A stretch of 64,000 bases of DNA from CAZEAP01 sp964510315 (GTDB taxonomy: Bacteria; Planctomycetota; Brocadiia; SM23-32). The notes beneath the pieces were generated by a model that saw nothing but the letters and a program-made list of their open reading frames with translations, had not been told where the DNA came from and ran no database searches. Each line of letters starts with the position of its first letter. The stretch's first letter is position 1. The position numbers and the translations under genes are program-made. The stretch is taken from assembly GCA_964510315.1 (NCBI GenBank), contig CAZEAP010000012.1, positions 1 to 64,000 on the forward strand. Direction: 5' to 3'. Shown in pieces: positions 26,300-33,625 of the stretch.

Positions 26300-26694
26300 T
26301 CATAGCAAGTGGCACATAGAATGGGGGCAGGCCACGCCCTCGTAGAAAACGCATTTTAGTATTCCATCGTAGGCATCCTTGTGGGGACAGGGATCCTGCC
26401 CCGCCTTCATGCAGTACTTGATGTCACTACCTGTGTTCCGTAGCATTCCGCCGTCCACAGACGGAGCCCAGCATTCAAAAGCCGTCTCATGATTGCTGCC
26501 GACAGATAAGCAGCAGCCCTCGTAAGGACAGACAATAAAGCGGTGATATTCATAACAACCGTATTCACATCCTAAGGAGGCGGGGCGGGCTCGGAGTCGG
26601 CATCTGCGCTGATCCGGTCACCCATGTATGCCCCGAGGGCGCTGGCCACCAGCATGCCGAGAGCTGCAAGCGAGACAATCTTTTGCCTGCGCAT
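26300..26694 (-). pseudogene. Cys-rich membrane-anchored or exported protein, interrupted by a frameshift
   Basis: From ATG 26694, with AGGTGGAG upstream, the frame encodes RRQKIVSLAALGMLVASALG, a signal or anchor, and a short Pro-rich stretch ending at TAG 26572. In the -1 frame, open from about 26617 to TGA 26300, a well-formed Cys-rich sequence continues: CEYGCYEYHRFIVCPYEGCC, ECWAPSVDGGMLRNTG, then CMKAGQDPCPHKDAYDGILK and CHLL. That second part has no start codon until deep inside the domain, so the two frames are best explained as one gene with a single lost base (or a sequencing error). There are about 12 cysteines in 90 residues. I do not recognise the family. Confidence 0.65.
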
Positions 26695-26958
26695 CTGGCT
26701 CTCCACCTTGCCTCCCTCTGGCGGGAGGACTCTGTGCCAGAAATTCCCCCTGCGCCCCTCGCCTTTGCGGTATACGCATGCATTACAGGCGGTGAAGGGC
26801 TGCTGGGCAAGGGTAAAAAGCTTCCTGGCTTCCGTAGGGCACTTACCGGCGGCAAGGCGCAATATGGCAGAAAGACGGGGGGTCGGGGGAGACTCGCGGG
26901 GCGAACCGGTGGCGAACAGGCGGGGCTGAAGTGCGGTAGGGCTTGCGCGGCGTCGGCC

Positions 26959-27474
26959 TCAGGGAGAGGATGCTTCTTCAGGGCCTTCCGTAGTGACTTC
27001 CGCGGCGGTTTCTTCGATGCGCTCGACTTTGCCGGGCGGGGCGGTCTGCTCCTTGGGTCGGCTGAGGATTCCGTAAGCGACGCCGGCCAGGATCAGCAGC
27101 ACGAGCGGTATGAGGGCGATGAGCAGTGGGTTCAGGCCGCGCCCCTTGCCTCGTCCGCTGAAGAGGCCGTGCTTGTTTTTCTCTTCCTCCGTGATGCGCA
27201 TGACGGTGATGCCCGAGCGGACGTCACCGCCGCAGTTGGGACAGACGGCGTCCCGCACCCCGAGAACAGCGCCGCAGTTGGTGCAGGTCAGCCGGGCGGG
27301 GTGGTGTTCGGGCAGCACCGACTCGCCGCTCTTTCCGGTGTCTTCCATGGAGCCCCGGGGCACGAAGATAGGCGTGCCGCACTTGCCGCAGCGGACTTTC
27401 TTGCCGGCCAGTTCGTCCTTCAGTTTAAAGACTTTGTCACAATTCGGGTTGGGGCATTCAACACGGATAGACAT
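26959..27474 (-). CDS. Zinc-ribbon protein with one C-terminal transmembrane helix
   Basis: 171 aa. Two zinc ribbons lie at the N-terminus: CPNPNCDKVFKLKDELAGKK with CGKCG (MJ0042-like, about 7-35) and CTNCGAVLGVRDAVCPNCGG (about 64-83). A single hydrophobic helix follows (PLLIALIPLVLLILAGVAYG, about 116-135) with an acidic tail. With cytosolic ribbons this would be a tail-anchored protein. Similar ribbons open the STAS protein and the Ser/Thr kinase in this window. No function can be assigned. Confidence 0.8.
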   Translation of the reverse strand: MSIRVECPNPNCDKVFKLKDELAGKKVRCGKCGTPIFVPRGSMEDTGKSGESVLPEHHPARLTCTNCGAVLGVRDAVCPNCGGDVRSGITVMRITEEEKNKHGLFSGRGKGRGLNPLLIALIPLVLLILAGVAYGILSRPKEQTAPPGKVERIEETAAEVTTEGPEEASSP

Positions 27475-27588
27475 CAGGAGCCTCCGAGGCAGGCCGTATC
27501 AAGTGTTTTCATGGAAGAGCTTCAGCTTAATTCAGCGGCCGGCTTATGTCAAGGGACGGGTGCTGCTGGATGCCCCTGTGAGCGTCTC

Positions 27589-28410
27589 TCAGGGCTGCTC
27601 GGGAGGAAGCGGCAGTTGCTCCTGTCGGCGGCGATAGTAGTCCAGCTTCTCCAGGCCGGCCGCCGCCTCCCGGTCGAGTATCCCCACCGTGTTCGGGTGC
27701 ATCTGGAGGGCGGAGGCGGGCACCGAGGCAGTGACGGGTCCCTCCAGAGCGGCACGGACGGCGTCGGCCTTGTGAGAGCCGCTGGCCAGCAGCATGCACC
27801 TGCGGGCCCGAACTATGGTGCCGACTCCCATGGTGACGGCGAGGGGCGGCACCTCCTCGGCGTCCGAGAAATAGCGGGCGTTGTCCCGGATGGTCCGGCG
27901 GCTGAGCAGAGCAACGTGCGCCGGGGAGGCAAGGGACGTGCCGGGCTCGTTGAACCCGATGTGCCCGTTGCGGCCGATGCCGACGATCATCAGATCAATG
28001 CCTCCCGACTCGGAGATGAGTCGCTCGTAGCGTGCAGCTTCCTCGTGCGACGAGTCGGCGAGCCCGTCGGGGATGTGGATATTGTTGGGAGGAATGTTGA
28101 CGTGGTCGAAGAGCTTCTCCTGCATGAAGCGGTGATAGCTGCAGGGGTGGTCGGGCGCAAGGCCGACGTATTCGTCGAGGTTGAACGTCACCACGCCCGA
28201 GAAGTCCAGGCCCTCGTCTCGGTGTGCTCTGACGAGACGGCCGTAGAGGCCCACGGGGGTGTTGCCCGTTGAGAGGCCCAGGCGGAGGTTCGGTTTGCGG
28301 CGGACCGCTGCCTCGACGACATCGGCGGCCCGGCGGCTCAGCTCTTCGTAGTCCTCCACTATCAGCACCCCCGCGGCCGGCGTGCCGATCGGGTCAGTGG
28401 TGTTTCTCAC
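27589..28410 (-). CDS. nagB: Glucosamine-6-phosphate deaminase
   Basis: 273 aa. The family motifs are LGLSTGNTPVGLYGRL, FNLDEYVGL (catalytic Asp), GIGRNGHIGFNEPG (catalytic His and Glu of the ring-opening step) and MGVGTIVRARRCMLLASG. It converts glucosamine-6-phosphate to fructose-6-phosphate plus ammonia, feeding amino sugars into glycolysis. Its start overlaps the stop of the acyl carrier protein gene by 4 bp. No nagA, nagE or regulator is adjacent. Confidence 0.94.
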   Translation of the reverse strand: MRNTTDPIGTPAAGVLIVEDYEELSRRAADVVEAAVRRKPNLRLGLSTGNTPVGLYGRLVRAHRDEGLDFSGVVTFNLDEYVGLAPDHPCSYHRFMQEKLFDHVNIPPNNIHIPDGLADSSHEEAARYERLISESGGIDLMIVGIGRNGHIGFNEPGTSLASPAHVALLSRRTIRDNARYFSDAEEVPPLAVTMGVGTIVRARRCMLLASGSHKADAVRAALEGPVTASVPASALQMHPNTVGILDREAAAGLEKLDYYRRRQEQLPLPPEQP

Positions 28411-28670
28411 TGCTGGACCTCTCCATCCTCGATGGCCTCGGCAACCAGGTCGGCAAGTCGCTGCACGGTCTCCGCCCGGAAGGCGGCCTCCTCGTCCAGC
28501 TCTACGTCGAATTCCTCCTGGAAGGCCTCAATCAGCTCCATGAGCTGAAGGGAATCGGCGTTGAGGTCTTCCAGCAGGCGGGAGTCCGGCTTCACCTCGG
28601 CCAGGCCGAACACCGTGACCTCGCTGACCGCCTCGCGGACCCTCTCCAGCACCTCCTCCCGGTCAACCAT
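28407..28670 (-). CDS. Acyl carrier protein
   Basis: 87 aa, a standard ACP four-helix fold. The phosphopantetheine site is S40 in LNADSLQLMELIEAFQEEF; the acidic helix II is typical of ACPs that dock onto synthases. It lacks any fab gene nearby, so it may serve lipid A, a lipoprotein or a secondary pathway rather than bulk fatty acid synthesis. The start at 28670 is chosen by family length; the longer frame to 28808 is not ACP-like. The gene overlaps nagB by 4 bp. Confidence 0.9.
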   Translation of the reverse strand: MVDREEVLERVREAVSEVTVFGLAEVKPDSRLLEDLNADSLQLMELIEAFQEEFDVELDEEAAFRAETVQRLADLVAEAIEDGEVQQ

Positions 28671-28749
28671 GGCATTCCTCCCGTTAACTATCCCGGCAAG
28701 GTGATGGACGTGGGCCCTTGCGTTGGGCACGGGCCCATTCCGGCTCCAC

Positions 28750-28778
28750 ATTATGCACGGGAGGCGGCCGGTCTTCAA
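28750..28778 (-). promoter_or_regulatory. Promoter for the ACP-nagB unit
   Basis: Minus strand: TTGAAG (28778-28773), 17-bp spacer, CATAAT (28755-28750). The match is 4 of 6 and 5 of 6. Transcription would start near 28743, about 73 nt before the ACP start. Confidence 0.5.
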
Positions 28779-28952
28779 CAGGTCCGCTCTCGCAACGGGT
28801 CGTCCCACTCCCAGGTTTGTTCACCCGGATGGAATTCGGCGAGCGCGGTGGATCACGTAAGCCGTCAGAGGCGCGGGAAAGATCCGCTGGCGCCGGTGGC
28901 CGCGGACACGGAGGCGGTTGCAACGCACGGGAGAAGCGGTTGGCAGCGGCCC

Positions 28953-29171
28953 TCAGTACTTAAAGGGCGGGAAGGTATCTTCGTAGAGTTGAGAGGGCTC
29001 CTCGAAACCGAGGATCCAATCCACTTCGTCGGGAATCCGCCGGGTGTCGCTGCGCACCACCTGCATGCGGCGCTGATTCCGCTCCGGCGCGAAGGCGTTG
29101 CATCCCAGCGAAAGCGTCAGGCCGACCAGGGCCGCCATACACAGCAAGAGACTCACGCACCGTTTCCTCAT
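28953..29171 (-). CDS. Small lipoprotein of unknown function
   Basis: 72 aa. The start MRKRCVSLLLCMAALVGLT leads into the lipobox LSLGC, so the mature peptide is about 49 aa and lipid-anchored. The mature part is polar with a Pro/Phe-rich end (EDTFPPFKY). The ribosome-binding site GGGAGAAGAAACTG precedes the ATG, and a strong promoter lies upstream. No family was recognised. Confidence 0.75.
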   Translation of the reverse strand: MRKRCVSLLLCMAALVGLTLSLGCNAFAPERNQRRMQVVRSDTRRIPDEVDWILGFEEPSQLYEDTFPPFKY

Positions 29172-29223
29172 CAGTTTCTTCTCCCTGCTCAGAACGGAGG
29201 TCTTCTCAGGTGAATTTCCCTAA

Positions 29224-29252
29224 AATATAGGGTTTGCCGCATGCGGTGTCAA
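29224..29252 (-). promoter_or_regulatory. Strong sigma70-type promoter for the small lipoprotein
   Basis: Minus strand: TTGACA (29252-29247), 17-bp spacer, TATATT (29229-29224). The spacer holds a perfect 10-bp palindrome, CCGCATGCGG (29237-29246), and the -10 overlaps CCCTA-aaata-TAGGG. Either could be an operator. Confidence 0.7.
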
Positions 29253-29311
29253 CCAAAAATGCAGGTCCGAGGCCGCGCGCGGCCGCTCGCCGGGGGGCAA
29301 AGCCTGTCGTC

Positions 29312-29339
29312 TTGACTGCCGCCGCGGAAGGGTTAAAAT
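29312..29339 (+). promoter_or_regulatory. Promoter for MTA phosphorylase and possibly the downstream operon
   Basis: TTGACT (29312-29317), 16-bp spacer, TAAAAT (29334-29339), followed by GGAGG and ATG 29384. Both hexamers match 5 of 6. Confidence 0.65.
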
Positions 29340-29383
29340 GCCGGGGCAGCAGCGACCGAACCATCCGGGGAGGACGGAGGGTC

Positions 29384-30250
29384 ATGAGCGAACAGACACC
29401 TACGGGCGTGATCGGCGGCAGTGGCCTGTACGAGATGGAGGAGCTGGAGATAGAGGACGAAGTGGCGGTCTCCACGCCGTTCGGCCCTCCTTCGGACAAC
29501 TACATGCTGGGCCGGCTGGAAGGCCGGAAGGTGGCGTTTCTCCCGCGACACGGGCGCAATCACAGCCTGCTGCCGAGCGAGTTGAACTTCCGGGCCAACA
29601 TCTACGGGTTCAAGAAACTGGGGGTGGAGCGGCTGATCTCGGTCTCCGCTGTGGGGAGCATGAAGGAAAAGATCGAGCCCCGCCACATCGTGCTGCCCGA
29701 CCAGTTCATCGACCGCACCCGCCGAAGGGTGGAGACGTTTTTCGGGGGTGGTATAGTGGCCCACGTCTCCCTGGCCGATCCGGTCTGCCCCGAGCTTTGG
29801 GAGGCCCTCAAGGAAGCCGCCGAGTCGGTGGAAGCGACCGTCTGGCCGGGCGGGAGCTACGTGTGCATCGAGGGCCCCACATTCAGCACCCGGGCGGAGT
29901 CCGACCTCTACCGTTCCTGGGGGGTGAGCGTCATCGGTATGACGAATCTGCCGGAGGCCAAGCTTGCCCGAGAGGCCGAGATGTGCTACGCTACGGTTGC
30001 GCTTGTGACCGATTACGATTGCTGGCACGAGGCCGAAGAAGCCGTTACGGGGGAGATGGTACTGAAGAACCTCTTGCAAAGTGTCAACATGGCCCAGCGC
30101 ATGCTCGGCATTCTGATGCGGGTTCTGCCCCGAGAGCGTTCCTGCGAGTGCGGGGGTGCTCTTGAGAGTTCCCTCATCACGCCGCCCTCACAAATGCCTG
30201 CCGGGACCACCGAGAAGCTGGACATCATCCTGGGCGACTATGTAGAATAA
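29384..30250 (+). CDS. mtnP: S-methyl-5'-thioadenosine phosphorylase
   Basis: 288 aa, purine-nucleoside-phosphorylase family. GVIGGSGLYEMEELE, LPRHGRNHSLLPSELNFRAN, CIEGPTFSTRAES and VIGMTNLPEAKLAREAEMCY are the diagnostic segments; an Asp (TDYDCW) occupies the base-recognition position of MTA/adenine-type enzymes. It cleaves methylthioadenosine, the by-product of polyamine and SAM chemistry, to adenine and 5-methylthioribose-1-phosphate. The start at 29384 has GGAGG upstream. The zinc-ribbon STAS gene starts 41 bp later. Confidence 0.92.
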   Translation: MSEQTPTGVIGGSGLYEMEELEIEDEVAVSTPFGPPSDNYMLGRLEGRKVAFLPRHGRNHSLLPSELNFRANIYGFKKLGVERLISVSAVGSMKEKIEPRHIVLPDQFIDRTRRRVETFFGGGIVAHVSLADPVCPELWEALKEAAESVEATVWPGGSYVCIEGPTFSTRAESDLYRSWGVSVIGMTNLPEAKLAREAEMCYATVALVTDYDCWHEAEEAVTGEMVLKNLLQSVNMAQRMLGILMRVLPRERSCECGGALESSLITPPSQMPAGTTEKLDIILGDYVE

Positions 30251-30291
30251 CGGGAAAGCAAACGCCGCCGTTCTGCGGGAGAGAGAGCCAA

Positions 30292-30831
30292 ATGGCAGAT
30301 CAGATCGTCATCAAGTGTCAGAAATGCGGCAAGAAACTGGTCACCGACAGGAAGTACATCGGCAGTAAAGGGCGATGCCCCAACTGCAACGCCGCCATCC
30401 GTCTACAGCCGGCGGGGGACGCCAAGCTGACCGGCGGTGAGCAGCAGGTCGTGGTGGTGGACGAGCTGGAAACTCCGTCCGATTCCCTGCTGCGGATCAT
30501 GAAGCAAAACAACGTGGCGGTGGTCCGGTTCGCCACCTCACGCATCCTGGACCAGTCCAACGTCCAGCAGCTCGGCGATGAACTGGACAGGCTGACCGAA
30601 GACTATGATCTGGACAAAATCGTCATCAATTTCGAAAACGTCACCTACATGAGCAGCGCCGTCATGGGCAAGCTGGTGAGCCTGCTCAAAAAGGTTAAAA
30701 GCGGTGGGGGCGAACTGAAGCTGTGCAACATCGAGGAGAGCATCTACGAGATATTTGAGATCATGCGTTTCGACAAGATGTTCGACATCTATGAGAACGA
30801 GGACGATGCCGTAATCGAGATGATGGGTTGA
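30292..30831 (+). CDS. STAS-domain protein with N-terminal zinc ribbon
   Basis: 179 aa. The zinc ribbon uses C9, C12, C29 and C32. A linker of about 35 residues leads to a STAS domain (about 72-178) with VVRFATSRILDQSNVQQLGD and NFENVTYMSSAVMGKLVSLL; S121 or S122 is at the position phosphorylated in anti-anti-sigma factors. STAS proteins of this type bind kinases or regulators in partner-switching. The ribbon-STAS fusion is unusual. The next gene starts 4 bp after its stop, so it belongs to the operon with the PqqD and ABC genes; the context suggests it controls that module. Confidence 0.85.
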   Translation: MADQIVIKCQKCGKKLVTDRKYIGSKGRCPNCNAAIRLQPAGDAKLTGGEQQVVVVDELETPSDSLLRIMKQNNVAVVRFATSRILDQSNVQQLGDELDRLTEDYDLDKIVINFENVTYMSSAVMGKLVSLLKKVKSGGGELKLCNIEESIYEIFEIMRFDKMFDIYENEDDAVIEMMG

Positions 30832-30835
30832 TCGA

Positions 30836-31765
30836 ATGGCCCCCGAAAGTCCGTCCTCCCGCCGACGGGCTTACAAGACCTTCGGCTGGCAGGGCCTCAG
30901 CCTGACCGTCCCCGAACACTGGACCCTGGTGACCACCAGGGGAGGACGCGAGTCGGGCTACGTCCGGCTGGCCGACAGCGAAATGCCCCGCCTGGAAGTC
31001 CGCTGGGAAAAAAGCGACCAGCTCAACCCCCCGTCCCGGACCGTCGACAAGTACCTGTCCAAGCTCCGAAAGAGCGCCCGCAAGGAAGGCACGGAGCTGG
31101 AGGTCCATCGGGACCTGCGCCTGGCAGCGCCGCCCGGCAAGGACGTGGAATGCTATCGCTGGGTCGGCGAGCAGCAGGCGGTGGCCATGCTCAGCCGCTG
31201 CACGGACTGCCTGCGGAGCGTGCACGTCCAACTGCTCGGGGGGGCCGGGGAGCAGCTCAAGAGCCTGGCCCGCACCGTCCTGGCTTCCCTTCAGGACCAT
31301 GCGCCCGATGGATGGGACCTGTGGAAGTTCCTGGACGTGGAGTTCAAGAGTCCGGCGGGCCCGAAACTGAAGGGCTACAAGCTCCACGCCGGCTGTATCC
31401 GGATGCCCTTCAAGCAGCGCGGCCTGAGTCTGGAATTCGTGCGCGTGAGTTTGGCTGAAGTGCTCCTGTCGGGCGCGTCCCTGCGCGAGTGGTTCCTTGA
31501 TTTCTACGAGAAGCAGCTCCGGCGCCGGGCGTTCCGGCTGGAGGAGCGCACAATCAAGAGCCACCCGGGGCTGATGCTGGAGGGGCGGGCCCGCCTTTAC
31601 GTCAACCCGCTGGCGGTGGTCGGCCGGCGCAGAGTACTGCGGGCGGCCTGCTGGCGGTGCGAGCAGACAAACCGGCTGATGATCTGTGCCGTCGACGGGT
31701 TGGAAGGGAAAGTCGACCTGTTCTGCGAAGCGCTGGAGAGCTTCAAATGCTGCGAACGGGGATAA
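30836..31765 (+). CDS. Conserved-looking protein of unknown function in the PqqD/ABC operon
   Basis: 309 aa, no signal peptide or membrane helix. Two similar halves are suggested: GLSLTVPEHWTLVTTRGG with VRLADSEMPRLEVRWEKSDQ near the N-terminus, and LDVEFKSPAGPKLKGYKL with LSLEFVRVSLAEVLL in the second half. This is the style of Mog1/PsbP-like beta-sheet domains, but I am not sure. Cys are concentrated at the C-terminus (RAACWRCEQ, FKCCERG). It sits 4 bp after the STAS gene and 3 bp before the PqqD-like gene. Confidence 0.75.
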   Translation: MAPESPSSRRRAYKTFGWQGLSLTVPEHWTLVTTRGGRESGYVRLADSEMPRLEVRWEKSDQLNPPSRTVDKYLSKLRKSARKEGTELEVHRDLRLAAPPGKDVECYRWVGEQQAVAMLSRCTDCLRSVHVQLLGGAGEQLKSLARTVLASLQDHAPDGWDLWKFLDVEFKSPAGPKLKGYKLHAGCIRMPFKQRGLSLEFVRVSLAEVLLSGASLREWFLDFYEKQLRRRAFRLEERTIKSHPGLMLEGRARLYVNPLAVVGRRRVLRAACWRCEQTNRLMICAVDGLEGKVDLFCEALESFKCCERG

Positions 31766-31768
31766 GGC

Positions 31769-32161
31769 ATGCGGCTTTTCGGCGGGAAAAAAAGCGACAC
31801 TCCCCGGTTGAGCCGGACTGAATCCCTCCAGGCTCGCCCGGTTTTGAACCGCCTGGTGAGGGTGGAGCACAACGAGGAGGGCCGCGCAGTGCTTCACGTG
31901 CCGCGTCGCCGGACGGCCATGGTGCGGCTGGTCAGCAAGGTTTTCGGCATGGAGCCGTATCGGCAGATTGTACTTGACGAACTCGGTACGTTCGTAATAG
32001 AACGTTGCGATGGGGAACATACCGTCCAACAGATAGTTGATAAACTGGCTGAAAGGTTTACACTAACCGATAGAGAGTCGGAGGCATCTACGCTGGAGTT
32101 TGTCCGGACGCTGGCGCGCCGCTCCATCGTTGCGCTGGCGATCGGGCGGGAGACGGACTGA
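31769..32161 (+). CDS. PqqD-like protein
   Basis: 130 aa. The C-terminal ~80 residues follow the PqqD winged-helix fold (ELGTFVIERCDGEHTVQQIV, LAERFTLTDRESEASTLEFV). PqqD-type domains bind the leader of RiPP precursor peptides and present it to modifying enzymes. Here no radical SAM, LanM or YcaO enzyme and no obvious precursor gene is next to it; instead an ABC exporter follows 33 bp later. Its role could be leader recognition for export, or the domain has been reused in signalling. Confidence 0.75.
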   Translation: MRLFGGKKSDTPRLSRTESLQARPVLNRLVRVEHNEEGRAVLHVPRRRTAMVRLVSKVFGMEPYRQIVLDELGTFVIERCDGEHTVQQIVDKLAERFTLTDRESEASTLEFVRTLARRSIVALAIGRETD

Positions 32162-32194
32162 GACAGAAATTTCTCCGAGACCCTGGAGGCGTCT

Positions 32195-33604
32195 GTGGCA
32201 GAGGATGAACAGGGCCGCGCACCTTCACACCGCAAGATCGGGCGGCAGATCGTTCTGCCCCTGAGCAAGGCTTTCGAGATCGCCTGGAAGGGCATACGGA
32301 TTCGCCTCTGGCGTTCGGTGATCACCATGAGCGGCATTGTTCTGGCGATCGCCTTCCTGACATCGGTGTGGATTTCCAACGGTTTCACCGACGCCCTCAA
32401 CAAGGTCGAGCCGGACCACGAGCTGTATCCACTGGTTCAGGCCGCCCTGGAGGCCGAGGCCATCGCCAGCGGCGGCGTGGCGATCCGGTGTTCGGTGGTT
32501 GAGGGGGAACGGGAGACGGTCCGCAGCGGAATTACTCCGGCTACCAGCATTCGGGACTCCCTGGAAGGTATGAAGATCGTCCAGAGCGAACTGGTGCCGG
32601 CTCAGGCCCGGGCGGTTGCAGAGCACCTCAGCGCTCCCCCGGGGGCCCGACCGGACGCCGTGATCTTCGTGGGCCTTCCCGCCGCGCTGTCCGGCTCGGA
32701 AGTGGCCCGGGCCGTCGAGGAGTTCGTCAGGGAAGGCGGGTTCGTCCTGTTCTACGGCGTCTCCGGCACGACCGGTGGGGAAGGCGCGGAGGAACTGGCC
32801 GAACTGCTGCCCGCTACTGCCGGCGAGGGCACCTTCCGTGTGGGCGACGGAAGCCAGGTTCTCTCCGGGGAAGTGCACGCCCGCTGGGACGTCCAGCCCC
32901 AGACCGTTCTGCGGGAGACCGCCGGAGCGCCCGCCGCCGAGCCGCTGGCCACGCTGGGCTCAAGGACCGTGGTCTGGGGCCGGAAGCTCGGGGAGGGGGC
33001 CATAGCCTGGTATCCCGTTGCGGAAGAGTCCGACGCGGAGGCCAATCACCTTTCCTGGTTCGTCCGGGGTTACGGCGTCGATTCCCTGGAGCTTGTGGAC
33101 AAGCGCGACAGCCTGGTGGTGAGGCTGCTGGCCTACGGCAGGCCCAAGAAGTTCACCACCGAAACGGGGGACAGCCGGGGCATCTGGCTGGTCGGCCTCA
33201 GTCTGATGGTCTGCGTGGTGGGTATCACCAACGCCATGTTGATGAGCGTAACAGAGAGATACCGGGAGATCGGCACGATGAAGTGCCTGGGGGCCCTCGA
33301 CAAATTCATCGTCAAGCTCTTCCTGATCGAGTCGAGCCTTCAGGGCATCGCCGGCTCGCTGCTGGGCGCCCTGATAGGGTTTGCTCTGGCGTTCCTGAGG
33401 GCACTGTTTGCGTTCCACGTGACCGATCCGGAGACCGGGAAATCCTACTGGCTGGCCACGCGGTTCCTGCCGGTCGCGCAGTTGAGCCTCTGGCTGGTGA
33501 TCGCCCTGGTAACCGGAGTAGTCCTTACCGTCGTCGCGGCCATATATCCTGCCGTTCGCGCGGCCCGTATGGAGCCGGTGCAGGCCATGCGGGCGGAGGC
33601 GTAA
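32195..33604 (+). CDS. FtsX/MacB-type ABC permease with large extracytoplasmic insertion
   Basis: 469 aa. A first helix (VITMSGIVLAIAFLTSVWI, about 43-61), a large loop (62-328), and three C-terminal helices (329-350, 380-405, 430-453) match the FtsX permease topology. Conserved endings include ERYREIGTMKCLGA and VRAARMEPVQAMRAEA. Within the loop, about 150-285 resembles a glutamine-amidotransferase-like or ThuA-like Rossmann fold (DAVIFVGLPAALSGSEV, FVREGGFVLFYG, GEGAIAWYPVAE), where MacB would have its periplasmic core domain. GTG 32195 is the start. It pairs with the ATPase gene, 21 bp downstream. Confidence 0.88.
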   Translation: MAEDEQGRAPSHRKIGRQIVLPLSKAFEIAWKGIRIRLWRSVITMSGIVLAIAFLTSVWISNGFTDALNKVEPDHELYPLVQAALEAEAIASGGVAIRCSVVEGERETVRSGITPATSIRDSLEGMKIVQSELVPAQARAVAEHLSAPPGARPDAVIFVGLPAALSGSEVARAVEEFVREGGFVLFYGVSGTTGGEGAEELAELLPATAGEGTFRVGDGSQVLSGEVHARWDVQPQTVLRETAGAPAAEPLATLGSRTVVWGRKLGEGAIAWYPVAEESDAEANHLSWFVRGYGVDSLELVDKRDSLVVRLLAYGRPKKFTTETGDSRGIWLVGLSLMVCVVGITNAMLMSVTERYREIGTMKCLGALDKFIVKLFLIESSLQGIAGSLLGALIGFALAFLRALFAFHVTDPETGKSYWLATRFLPVAQLSLWLVIALVTGVVLTVVAAIYPAVRAARMEPVQAMRAEA

Positions 33605-33625
33605 CGATAGAAGGAGGCGAGGAAA

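Noticed and set aside
26694..26862. A longer N-terminus for the Cys-rich protein starting at 26862, which contains a Cys pair.
   Set aside because: The ribosome-binding site and signal-like sequence fit the ATG at 26694; the upstream codons would place charged residues before the signal peptide.
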